A model generated the notes under the pieces. The model searched no databases. It was not told the origin of the DNA and saw nothing but the letters and a program-made list of their open reading frames with translations. From JBKEAD01 sp047973165 (GTDB taxonomy: Bacteria; Verrucomicrobiota; Verrucomicrobiia; Chthoniobacterales; JBKEAD01), in assembly GCA_047973165.1 (NCBI GenBank), contig JBKEBM010000047.1:1-10502 (forward strand): a stretch of 10,502 bases of DNA, read 5' to 3'. The translations under genes and the position numbers were made by a program. Below are positions 1-6,273 of this stretch, one piece after another; the stretch's first letter is position 1; each line of letters opens with the position of its first letter.

Positions 1-147
1 CCTCTGCACCACGGGTCAGGGTCGTCGTCGGAATCAGAACTGTGGATTGTCTTCACCGTTTTTCAGAACTGGTTCAAGTCCGTGCAAAAATCAAGAATTT
101 TGTGAAAATCGGTCAAAAAAACAGCTTTTTGCCCTGAGGATGCGGCC
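1..147. other. Left-edge segment, no assignable gene
   Basis: Nothing is firmly recognisable. One plus frame is open from base 3 to a TGA at 135-137 and could be the 3' tail of a gene converging on recQ, but the other two plus frames are also open for over 100 bases, so openness proves little. On the minus strand, just past the recQ stop, an A5/T7 run around 115-130 could form a weak A:T hairpin followed by T residues. It is a poor terminator candidate because the stem has no G:C core. Confidence 0.2.
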
Positions 148-1992
148 TCATTCGTCGTCCGAAAATATCCTGGCTTCGTTTTCTTCTAAATAGTTTTGGA
201 TGGCTTCGATAAAGCTTTCGCCGAACTCAGCGAGTTTCTTTTCACCGACACCGGTGATATTTTTCATCTCCTCTGCACTGCCCGGATAATCCCTGGCCAT
301 GTGACGAAGGGTGACGTCTCCAAAAATAACATAGGCCGGGACGCCACGTTCGTCGGCAATTTGTTTGCGCAGACCCCGCAGAATCTCGAAGAGGACTTCG
401 TCGCAGGTGACTTCTCCCCGGGTTTTGCGCTCGGGCTGGCGGGCTTTTGGAAGATACAGCGGCTTTGTGAGAGTGATTTCATGCCGTTCGCGCAGGGCGT
501 CGAGGCCTTCCTGGGTGAGTTCGAGCACGGGAAACTGACCGGAGGACTGACCCAGGAGGCGGAGCCGGAGCAGCTCACGCCCGACGGCGGCCCACTCGGG
601 TTTTGAACGCTCGTTGCCGATGCCGTAAGTGCTGATTTTATCATGTCCCCAGCGGCGGATCTTTTCGATTTTTGATCCGGTGAGAACATCGGCGATGTGG
701 TTGAGGCCGACTCCAAAACCGCTGCTGCTGCGAATACGGTAAACGCAGGAAAGAAATTTCTGTGCCAGCACAGTCCCGTCGTAAGTCTCCCGCGGTTCAA
801 GGCAGTTGTCGCAGCCCTTGCAGTTTGGCTCAGTGTAATCTTCTCCGAAGTAGCTGAGGAGTTCCCGACGGCGGCAGTCGCTGGTCTCTGCGAAGTGCAG
901 CATTTGTGAAAGCTGGGTGCGAGCGATCTGCTGTTCTTTCTCGCTGGAAATCTCGTCGATAAAATGCCGCTGCTTGGCTGCATCGCCCGGACTAAAAAGC
1001 AGGATGCAGTCTGAGGGGAGGCCGTCGCGCCCGGCCCGCCCGGTTTCCTGATAGTATCCTTCGATATTTTTTGGGAGGTCGTAGTGGATCACCCAGCGGA
1101 CATTGGGTTTGTTGATTCCCATGCCGAAGGCAATTGTGGCGCAGATGATTTTTGTCTCATCACGTAAAAAACTTTCCTGGTTTTCGGAGCGTTTCCCCGC
1201 GCTGAGTCCGGCATGATAGGGTGCTGCCGAAAAACCTTTTTTGACAAGCGATTCGGCGACGCGTTCGGTGGTTGCCCGGCTGGCGCAGTAAACAATGCCG
1301 CTGTCCTGCGGACGGTCACGCAGAAACGTTGTGAGTTGATCCACGGGCTTTGACTTTGGCAGCACGCGGTAGGATAGATTTGCCCGATTAAAACTTCCGA
1401 TAAAAGTGGCGGGGTCTTTCAGTCGAAGATGATGAATAATATCTTCGCGAACACGCTCTGTTGCCGTCGCGGTGAGTGCCATGATCGGGATGTCGGGAAG
1501 AAGGTCTCTCAGGCGTGCGATTTGTCGGTATTCCGGGCGGAAATCATGTCCCCATTCTGAGATGCAGTGGGCTTCATCAATGGCGATGGCGGAGATATTC
1601 CAGTTTGTGAGATTTTCTTTCCAGTTGTCGAGCAGGAGGCGTTCCGGTGCAGCGTAGAGGAGTTTAAACTCTCCGTTGTGAAGTGCGCTCAGGCGTTCTT
1701 TTATTTTTTTTACGGTGAGCGAAGAGTTTAAAAAAGTGGCGGAAACTCCGGCTGCCTCAAGCTGATCCACCTGGTCCTTCATCAGCGCAATCAGCGGGGA
1801 GACAACAACCGTCAGTCCTTCACGCAGGAGCGCGGGGAGTTGAAAGCAGAGCGACTTGCCACCGCCGGTGGGGAGGAGTGCAAAGACATCTCTGTCTTCA
1901 AGTGAGGCCTCTATGATTTCACGTTGAAGCGGTCGAAAAGAATCGTATCCGAAGGTGGATTTGAGAGAACTGACAAGTTTCGGACGCGGCAT
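148..1992 (-). CDS. recQ: ATP-dependent DNA helicase RecQ
   Basis: This is a 3'-5' superfamily 2 DNA helicase that acts in recombination and repair of stalled forks. The 614-residue product has the complete bacterial RecQ architecture. The helicase core carries Walker A (PTGGGKS, 41-47), a DEAH box (139-142), motif III (TATAT, 174-178) and motif VI (QETGRAGRDG, 315-324). The RQC zinc site follows, with C373, C391, C394 and C397, then a winged-helix segment at about 400-510. An HRDC domain at about 525-605 contains the helix-hairpin-like ITGVGEKKLAEFG. The length is normal for the family (E. coli RecQ is about 609 residues). The ATG at 1992 is chosen because homology begins within the first 20 residues (FGYDSFRPLQ). 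No Shine-Dalgarno motif precedes it. It is transcribed alone, away from the nos genes, and has no evident functional link to them. Confidence 0.97.
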   Translation of the reverse strand: MPRPKLVSSLKSTFGYDSFRPLQREIIEASLEDRDVFALLPTGGGKSLCFQLPALLREGLTVVVSPLIALMKDQVDQLEAAGVSATFLNSSLTVKKIKERLSALHNGEFKLLYAAPERLLLDNWKENLTNWNISAIAIDEAHCISEWGHDFRPEYRQIARLRDLLPDIPIMALTATATERVREDIIHHLRLKDPATFIGSFNRANLSYRVLPKSKPVDQLTTFLRDRPQDSGIVYCASRATTERVAESLVKKGFSAAPYHAGLSAGKRSENQESFLRDETKIICATIAFGMGINKPNVRWVIHYDLPKNIEGYYQETGRAGRDGLPSDCILLFSPGDAAKQRHFIDEISSEKEQQIARTQLSQMLHFAETSDCRRRELLSYFGEDYTEPNCKGCDNCLEPRETYDGTVLAQKFLSCVYRIRSSSGFGVGLNHIADVLTGSKIEKIRRWGHDKISTYGIGNERSKPEWAAVGRELLRLRLLGQSSGQFPVLELTQEGLDALRERHEITLTKPLYLPKARQPERKTRGEVTCDEVLFEILRGLRKQIADERGVPAYVIFGDVTLRHMARDYPGSAEEMKNITGVGEKKLAEFGESFIEAIQNYLEENEARIFSDDE

Positions 1993-2006
1993 GATGAGGG
2001 CTGCCC

Positions 2007-2035
2007 ACTATGGCAGCGCAGCGGAAATAAATCAA
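2007..2035 (-). promoter_or_regulatory. Predicted sigma-70 promoter of recQ
   Basis: Read on the minus strand, TTGATT (2035-2030) is separated by 17 bases from CATAGT (2012-2007). Each hexamer matches consensus at 4 of 6 positions, with optimal spacing. Transcription would start about 6-8 bases before the ATG at 1992, giving a very short leader. A 6-bp inverted repeat, GCTGCC/GGCAGC (2000-2005 and 2012-2017), brackets the -10 box and could be an operator or chance. This is a sequence-pattern prediction only. Confidence 0.45.
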
Positions 2036-2045
2036 CCCGCCACAC

Positions 2046-2080
2046 AAAAAGTCAGCCCGCGTCGTTGGCGACGCGGGCTG
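2046..2080 (-). terminator. Intrinsic terminator after the small secreted-protein gene
   Basis: A perfect 12-bp G:C-rich stem (2053-2064 pairing with 2069-2080) closes a TTGG tetraloop. On the minus strand it is followed after two bases by five T residues (complement of 2046-2050). It lies 33 bases past the stop of the gene ending at 2113 and upstream of the recQ promoter, so it would insulate recQ from read-through. On the plus strand no T-run follows, so termination should be one-directional. Confidence 0.85.
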
Positions 2081-2112
2081 TGCTTTAGAAAAATACAGGT
2101 GGGATGAGAGTT

Positions 2113-2511
2113 TTACTCTTTGTCTTTTGTCTCTTCTTTTTTGTCCTTGCCGGTGAGTTTTTCGGCGGTGTGTTCGAGAGTCTGGGTGGCTTTGCCGAGG
2201 CCTTCGCCGACTTTGTCGGTAACGTAACCTGCGCCGGAAACGGCTGTCGCTGCGACGTCTTTGGCAGTTTTGGCAACAGCTTTGCCGGCGTCTTTAGCAG
2301 AGTCTCCGGTTTGTTCGGCAGCTTCTTTTACCTCGGAGTTGGATTTGGCTTCGGCTTCGGGCTTTGCCTCAGACTCCGGTTTAGCCGCGGCTTTCTCTGT
2401 GGTTTGCGCGGGAGCTTTTTCCTCTTCTTTGGAAGGGGCGGAGCTTCCGGCAAAAGCGGAGGATGCAAATGCAAATGTGAGCGACAAAACGAGAAAGGAA
2501 GGGATTTTCAT
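2113..2511 (-). CDS. Small secreted Ala/Lys/Glu-rich protein, function unknown
   Basis: The product is 132 residues. It starts with a clear Sec signal peptide (MKIPSFLVLSLTFAFASSAFA, cleavage after AFA at 21). The mature part is nearly all Ala, Lys, Glu, Thr and Ser. The first half (about 25-70) is a disordered-looking stretch with repeated EAKPE/EAKS units. The second half (about 70-125) has amphipathic, LEA- or apolipoprotein-like helical character, with units such as AKDAGKAVAKTAKDVA and GKATQTLEHTAEKL. It has no cysteines and no catalytic motif. The ATG at 2511 is preferred over an upstream in-frame start at 2613 because the signal peptide begins there and the predicted promoter lies between the two. 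No Shine-Dalgarno motif is seen. It could be an envelope stress or structural protein, but composition alone cannot show this. Confidence 0.75.
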   Translation of the reverse strand: MKIPSFLVLSLTFAFASSAFAGSSAPSKEEEKAPAQTTEKAAAKPESEAKPEAEAKSNSEVKEAAEQTGDSAKDAGKAVAKTAKDVAATAVSGAGYVTDKVGEGLGKATQTLEHTAEKLTGKDKKEETKDKE

Positions 2512-2520
2512 GATGTCGGG

Positions 2521-2549
2521 ACGATAGAAACTGTGCGAGAGCTTGTCAA
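2521..2549 (-). promoter_or_regulatory. Strong predicted sigma-70 promoter, near-leaderless
   Basis: On the minus strand a perfect TTGACA (2549-2544) is followed by exactly 17 bases and TATCGT (2526-2521), which matches the -10 consensus at 4 of 6. The start site should fall near 2513-2515, only 2-4 bases from the ATG at 2511. The transcript would then be essentially leaderless, which fits the absence of a ribosome binding site. Confidence 0.65.
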
Positions 2550-2574
2550 GAAGTGGAGAGCTGCCGGTGAACGT

Positions 2575-2604
2575 GAGACATTTGCGGTAAAGTAAACGTA
2601 AATT
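2575..2604 (+). promoter_or_regulatory. Weak candidate promoter for the nos-cluster operon
   Basis: The 160-base divergent region 2512-2671 must carry the promoter for the plus-strand cluster. The best match I find is GAGACA (2575-2580), 18 bases, TAAATT (2599-2604), with each hexamer at 4 of 6. Downstream lies an A-rich stretch with a small inverted repeat, AAGGA/TCCTT (2612-2616 and 2625-2629), around an A8 loop. I see no FNR/Dnr-type TTGAT-N4-ATCAA box. An alternative sigma factor or unfamiliar regulator site is equally possible. Confidence 0.2.
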
Positions 2605-2671
2605 CCCTATCAAGGAAAAAAAAATCCTTAATTGCTGGACTTGTTGGAAATCTTGTTGTAGTGCATCGGTT

Positions 2672-3613
2672 GTGAGGAAACATTGGAGGATTAAGGAGAA
2701 GTCTATCAGAGGTTTTTTTGGTGTGAGTATCGCGATTTGTGCTCTCGTTGCGGTGTTGCTTACGGGGGCTTGTTCGAGGACGGATTCGGGGGATGAAAGT
2801 AAGGGGACTGTCTATCCGGTGCGCGGTGTGGTTCGGGAGCTGCGGGTTGCGGATGCGCAGGTGGTGATCGAGCATGAGACGATTCCGAATTATATGCCTG
2901 GGATGACGATGCCGTTTAATATACGGGACAAGGCACTGTTTGATAAACTGGAGAAAGGGAAGGCGTATTCTTTTGATCTCGTCGTGGAGGGGGATTCTTC
3001 CTGGATTGAGAATGTCAAAGAGGTGGATGCATCGACTCTTGATTTGCCGAAAAAGGCTGCTGTGAAGCCTTCACGGTCGGATCGTTTGCGTGCGGGAGAT
3101 GCTTTGCCTGACTTTAAGATGCAGGATCAGTTGGCGCGGCCTGTTTCGCCCGAGACGTTTGCGGGGAAGGATTTGCTTTTGACTTTTATTTTTACGCGTT
3201 GTGCAGTTCCTGATTTTTGTCCGAGAATCTCGGGTAATTTTGCGGAGATTGAAAAGGCAATTCTTGCGGATGCGGACCTGTCTGATCAGGTAAAGCTTTT
3301 GAGTATTTCGATTGATCCCGAGTTTGATACGCCGGCGGTGCTAAAGGAATATGCAGAGACTTTTTCAAAAGGCGGTGCGGATATGTGGTATTTTGCTACA
3401 GGCGATGAGGAGCAGGCTAATGCTCTCAAACGCGCCTTTTCGGTTTATGCTGAATCGGCAAACGGAACAATTGATCACGGTCTCGCTACTGCATGGATTG
3501 CGCCGAATGGTGAGATCAAACAAATCTGGCGCGGTAATTTCTGGAAACCCGAAGAGGTTTTAGAAGCAATCAAATCTGAACAATCTCCTCCAAAACAAGA
3601 CCCCCGGGGCTAA
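2672..3613 (+). CDS. CusF-domain/SCO1-SenC fusion copper chaperone, lipoprotein
   Basis: The protein is 313 residues, in three parts. A basic N-terminus and hydrophobic segment (15-33) precede C34 in LTGAC, a slightly atypical lipobox, so either a lipoprotein or an N-terminal membrane anchor. A CusF-like copper-binding module (about 47-105) carries H68, M75, M78 and M80 in the motif HETIPNYMPGMTMPF; M75 sits where E. coli CusF has its tryptophan. A thioredoxin-fold SCO domain (about 140-303) carries C177 and C183 and the conserved copper ligand H269. The cysteines are spaced CX5C, not the classical CX3C of SCO1. SCO proteins deliver copper to CuA centres and reduce their cysteines; here the downstream NosZ has a CuA site, so it is the natural client. 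The GTG at 2672 is used because no other start exists upstream before the in-frame stop at 2588 and it gives the basic n-region. A cupredoxin gene follows after 38 bases. Confidence 0.9.
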   Translation: MRKHWRIKEKSIRGFFGVSIAICALVAVLLTGACSRTDSGDESKGTVYPVRGVVRELRVADAQVVIEHETIPNYMPGMTMPFNIRDKALFDKLEKGKAYSFDLVVEGDSSWIENVKEVDASTLDLPKKAAVKPSRSDRLRAGDALPDFKMQDQLARPVSPETFAGKDLLLTFIFTRCAVPDFCPRISGNFAEIEKAILADADLSDQVKLLSISIDPEFDTPAVLKEYAETFSKGGADMWYFATGDEEQANALKRAFSVYAESANGTIDHGLATAWIAPNGEIKQIWRGNFWKPEEVLEAIKSEQSPPKQDPRG

Positions 3614-3651
3614 GCACCAAAACTATAACTATACATAAAATAAAAACCACC

Positions 3652-4197
3652 ATGATATATAAATACACAAAAATCGGAATCCTTTGCACGGCACTTATCA
3701 GCGGGCTTGCTCTAAGCGGCTGTGGCGAACAAGGAGGAGGAGATGCAAACTCCAGCGGCGCAAAGTCGGCCACTGAAAAATCAGCACAGCCTGCAGCAAG
3801 GAGCGATCTTCCTGTCAAAAAACTGGTGATTACCGGAAATGATCAGATGAAATACGATCTTACTAAACTCGAAGCAAAAGCAGGTCAGCAAATCGAGTTG
3901 GTATTTAAGAATGCGGGCACTATGCCGAAGCAATCCATGGGACACAACTGGTGCCTCCTGAAGCAAGGAACTGACGGGCAGGCTTTTCTCGAACCAGGTT
4001 TTGCTTTTGCCGGTAATGAATATATCGCACCGGAGGTAGCAGACCAGGTAATCGTTCGCACAAAAATTCTGGGACCGGGAGAAGAAGAAACTCTTACATT
4101 TGTCGCACCTGCGGAAGCTGGCGACTATCCCTATATCTGCACCTTCCCTGGTCATTTCAGTGCGGGTATGCAGGGTATTTTGCAAATCACCGAGTAA
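3652..4197 (+). CDS. Auracyanin/azurin-like type 1 copper lipoprotein
   Basis: This is a blue copper electron-transfer protein of 181 residues. The signal peptide ends in a lipobox, LSGC, with C24 as lipid anchor. A Gly/Ala/Ser linker (25-52) precedes the cupredoxin domain (about 53-180). The type 1 copper ligands can be read directly: H98 (in MGHNW), C163, H168 and M173 (CTFPGHFSAGM). The gap from second His to Met is one residue longer than in Pseudomonas azurin and equals the auracyanin spacing, so auracyanin-like is the better label. C101, three residues after H98, is an unusual extra cysteine. The ATG at 3652 follows an A-rich leader without a Shine-Dalgarno motif and begins the signal peptide correctly. 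Position between the SCO gene and nosZ (29-base gap) suggests it hands electrons to the NosZ CuA centre, replacing a cytochrome c; this is inference. Confidence 0.92.
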   Translation: MIYKYTKIGILCTALISGLALSGCGEQGGGDANSSGAKSATEKSAQPAARSDLPVKKLVITGNDQMKYDLTKLEAKAGQQIELVFKNAGTMPKQSMGHNWCLLKQGTDGQAFLEPGFAFAGNEYIAPEVADQVIVRTKILGPGEEETLTFVAPAEAGDYPYICTFPGHFSAGMQGILQITE

Positions 4198-4210
4198 AAC
4201 AACAATAACC

Positions 4211-4224
4211 TATAATATATTATA
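4211..4224 (+). promoter_or_regulatory. 14-bp A/T palindrome with TATAAT just before nosZ
   Basis: Bases 4211-4224 (TATAATATATTATA) form a perfect palindrome ending two bases before the nosZ ATG. It contains a consensus -10 hexamer at 4211-4216, and another TATAAT at 4221-4226 overlaps its right end. I find no -35 element at proper distance (TTGCAA at 4180-4185 is 25 bases away). It may be an internal promoter element, an operator, or simply an unstructured A/T translation-initiation region replacing a Shine-Dalgarno. Confidence 0.3.
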
Positions 4225-4226
4225 AT

Positions 4227-6197
4227 ATGAAACCTACAAAAACACTGCTGGGTGCTTTGCTTTGCACTGCTGTCTTTGGCCTTGGCCTTTCGGGTTGCGG
4301 CAAAAAAGAGAGTGCTTCGGCAACTTCCTCAGCTGATGCTGAACGTGCAGCTAATGCCGAAGCGGCTTATGTCGCCCCCGGCGAAAAAGATGAGTATTAC
4401 CTCTTTTATTCCGGAGGACATTCCGGACAGGTATTTGTTGCAGGCATTCCTTCGATGCGACACATTGTGACGATCCCCGTATTCGGTCTCTATCCGGGCA
4501 CAGGGTATGGTTTTGATGTTGAATCGAAAGAAATGCTGGGTGACTACACTTGGGGAGACGTGCACCATCCGGCTCTTTCACAAACCGATAGTATGTATGA
4601 CGGACGCTGGCTTTTCGTAAACGATAATGCCAACAACCGTGTAGCCAGAATCGATCTGCGTGACTTCAAAACCAAACAGATCATAGGGCCATTACCAAAC
4701 TCCAGCGGTAGTCATGCATCCTCTTTCGTGACAGAGAATACGGAATACCTGTTTGTTTCCACTCGCTTCTCCACTCCGCTTCCAAAAGACAAAGTCTCGG
4801 ATTTGGAAAATTACGAAAAAGATTACAGTGGGATGATTACCGCGCTCAAAGTTGATCCGGAAACGGGTGAAATGAGCGTTGCCTTTCAAATCCTGATGCC
4901 TCCTTTCGACTTCGACCTGGCCTCAACCGGCAAAGGCCCAAGCAGTGGCCTGGTATTCTTTACCTCTTATAATACCGAGATGGCCCACGATGTGCTCGAA
5001 GTAAACGCTTCTCAACTCGACCGCGACCTCGGAGCGATTGTAAACTGGAAGCTGGCCGCAGAAGCTGCTGCTGCAGGTAAAGGAGAAAAAATGAACGGTG
5101 TAACTGTTCTGGACCCCGCTGAAGTCCCTGGTATCGTTCACTTCATAGGTATTGCAAAATCACCCCACGGCATAGATGTCGATCCATCCGGAAAATGGGT
5201 GGCTGCCGGTGGTAAACTACAGCCAACAGCTACGGTTCTGAATGTCGAAAAAATCCTCAAAGCAATGGAAGATAAAGACTACGAAGACACCGTTCGCGGA
5301 ATTCCTGTTCTGACACATGATAGTGTTGTCGAAGGTGAGGTGCCTGTAGGACTCGGACCGTTGCACACTCAGTATGACGAAAAAGGAAATGCTTACACAT
5401 CTCTCTTTATCGACTCCGCAGTTACGAAGTGGAAACTTCCACCCTGGACCGACGAAGAGAAAGCTGACCTGAGTAAAGTCGTACTGGATAAAATCACCGT
5501 TCACTATAGTATCGGACACTTGGTCGTTGCAGGAAGTGACACCAAAAAACCCTATGGTAAATGGATGGTAGCGATGAATAAACTCTCCAAAGGACGTCAC
5601 ATCAATGTTGGTCCTTCACAACCTGAGTCCAGCCAGTTGATAGATATCTCCGGAGACAAAATGAAAATGATCGCCGAAGCTTACACGGAGCCTGAGCCTC
5701 ACTTTGCTCAGATTCTGAAAGTCGATGCCATTAAGCCTATCGAAGTCTATCCTAAAGCCGAAAATACTAATCCAAATGCCGTCTGGTCGCTGGATGAAGG
5801 TGTAGCTACCCGCGAAGGTAATACAGTAACAGCCAAAGTTGTTGCGATTCGCAGCCGTTTCTCACCGGATAAAATCGAGGCCAAAGTCGGGGACAAAGTT
5901 GTTCTGCATATCACTAATGTCGAGCAAACCGCCGATATGATTCATGGCTTTGGTGTCAACGAACATAATATCAACGTTATTGTTGATCCGGGTGAGACCA
6001 AAACCGTCGAGTTTATTGCAGAGAAGGCTGGAGTTTTTCCCTTCTACTGCACAAACTTCTGCTCCGCTCTCCACCAGGAGATGCAGGGCTACCTGATTGT
6101 TCGCGAAGCAGACACTCCCGCTGCACCTGCAGAGGAAAATGCAGAAAATGCTAAAACTGCGGAGAAAGCTTCTCCCGAAGTAGCTTTGGCTGACTGA
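4227..6197 (+). CDS. nosZ: Clade II nitrous-oxide reductase, lipoprotein-type
   Basis: NosZ catalyses the two-electron reduction of N2O to N2 in the periplasm as the last step of denitrification. The 656-residue product has a Sec/lipoprotein signal ending in LSGC (C24) and no twin-arginine motif, which marks clade II. The seven-bladed propeller (about 55-500) supplies the CuZ ligands. By position and spacing against known NosZ these are H113 and H114 (GDVHHP), H163 (PNSSGSH), H314 (SPHG), H380 (GPLH), H431 (YSIGH) and H492 (PEPH). The C-terminal cupredoxin domain (about 530-627) carries CuA ligands H573, C608, C612, H616 and M619, in FYCTNFCSALHQEM. F611 stands where the clade I enzyme has Trp. 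An Ala/Glu/Lys tail (628-656) extends past the CuA domain. The TGA stop is followed directly by TAA. All ligands are present, so the enzyme should be active. Confidence 0.97.
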   Translation: MKPTKTLLGALLCTAVFGLGLSGCGKKESASATSSADAERAANAEAAYVAPGEKDEYYLFYSGGHSGQVFVAGIPSMRHIVTIPVFGLYPGTGYGFDVESKEMLGDYTWGDVHHPALSQTDSMYDGRWLFVNDNANNRVARIDLRDFKTKQIIGPLPNSSGSHASSFVTENTEYLFVSTRFSTPLPKDKVSDLENYEKDYSGMITALKVDPETGEMSVAFQILMPPFDFDLASTGKGPSSGLVFFTSYNTEMAHDVLEVNASQLDRDLGAIVNWKLAAEAAAAGKGEKMNGVTVLDPAEVPGIVHFIGIAKSPHGIDVDPSGKWVAAGGKLQPTATVLNVEKILKAMEDKDYEDTVRGIPVLTHDSVVEGEVPVGLGPLHTQYDEKGNAYTSLFIDSAVTKWKLPPWTDEEKADLSKVVLDKITVHYSIGHLVVAGSDTKKPYGKWMVAMNKLSKGRHINVGPSQPESSQLIDISGDKMKMIAEAYTEPEPHFAQILKVDAIKPIEVYPKAENTNPNAVWSLDEGVATREGNTVTAKVVAIRSRFSPDKIEAKVGDKVVLHITNVEQTADMIHGFGVNEHNINVIVDPGETKTVEFIAEKAGVFPFYCTNFCSALHQEMQGYLIVREADTPAAPAEENAENAKTAEKASPEVALAD

Positions 6198-6220
6198 TAA
6201 AATTCACAGCCTTAACCATG

Positions 6221-6253
6221 ACCGGGGCTCTTTTGAATAGTAAGAGCCCCGGT
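6221..6253 (+). terminator. Strong hairpin between nosZ and downstream nos genes
   Basis: A perfect 12-bp stem (6221-6232 pairing with 6242-6253, ACCGGGGCTCTT) with a 9-base loop lies 23 bases after the nosZ stop and 20 bases before the next start. The sequence after the stem (TCGTTGGTTAC) is not a true T-run. It is therefore more likely a partial terminator or an mRNA 3'-end stabiliser than a full stop. It would let nosZ be expressed above the assembly genes, which have no obvious promoter of their own. Confidence 0.6.
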
Positions 6254-6273
6254 TCGTTGGTTACACAGATGTA

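Noticed and set aside
196..606. A 136-codon plus-strand open frame inside recQ
   Set aside because: It lies wholly antisense to the well-supported RecQ HRDC and winged-helix regions and has no recognisable motif.
2104..2595. A 163-codon plus-strand open frame rich in Gly and Phe
   Set aside because: It is the mirror of the Ala/Lys/Glu-rich minus-strand gene; its odd Phe/Gly/Cys composition comes from reading GCC/TTC-rich codons backwards, and the minus gene has signal peptide, promoter and terminator.
2600..2671. FNR/Dnr-type regulatory box upstream of the nos cluster
   Set aside because: TATCAAGG and repeated TTGTTG look suggestive, but no TTGAT-N4-ATCAA pair with the correct spacing is present.
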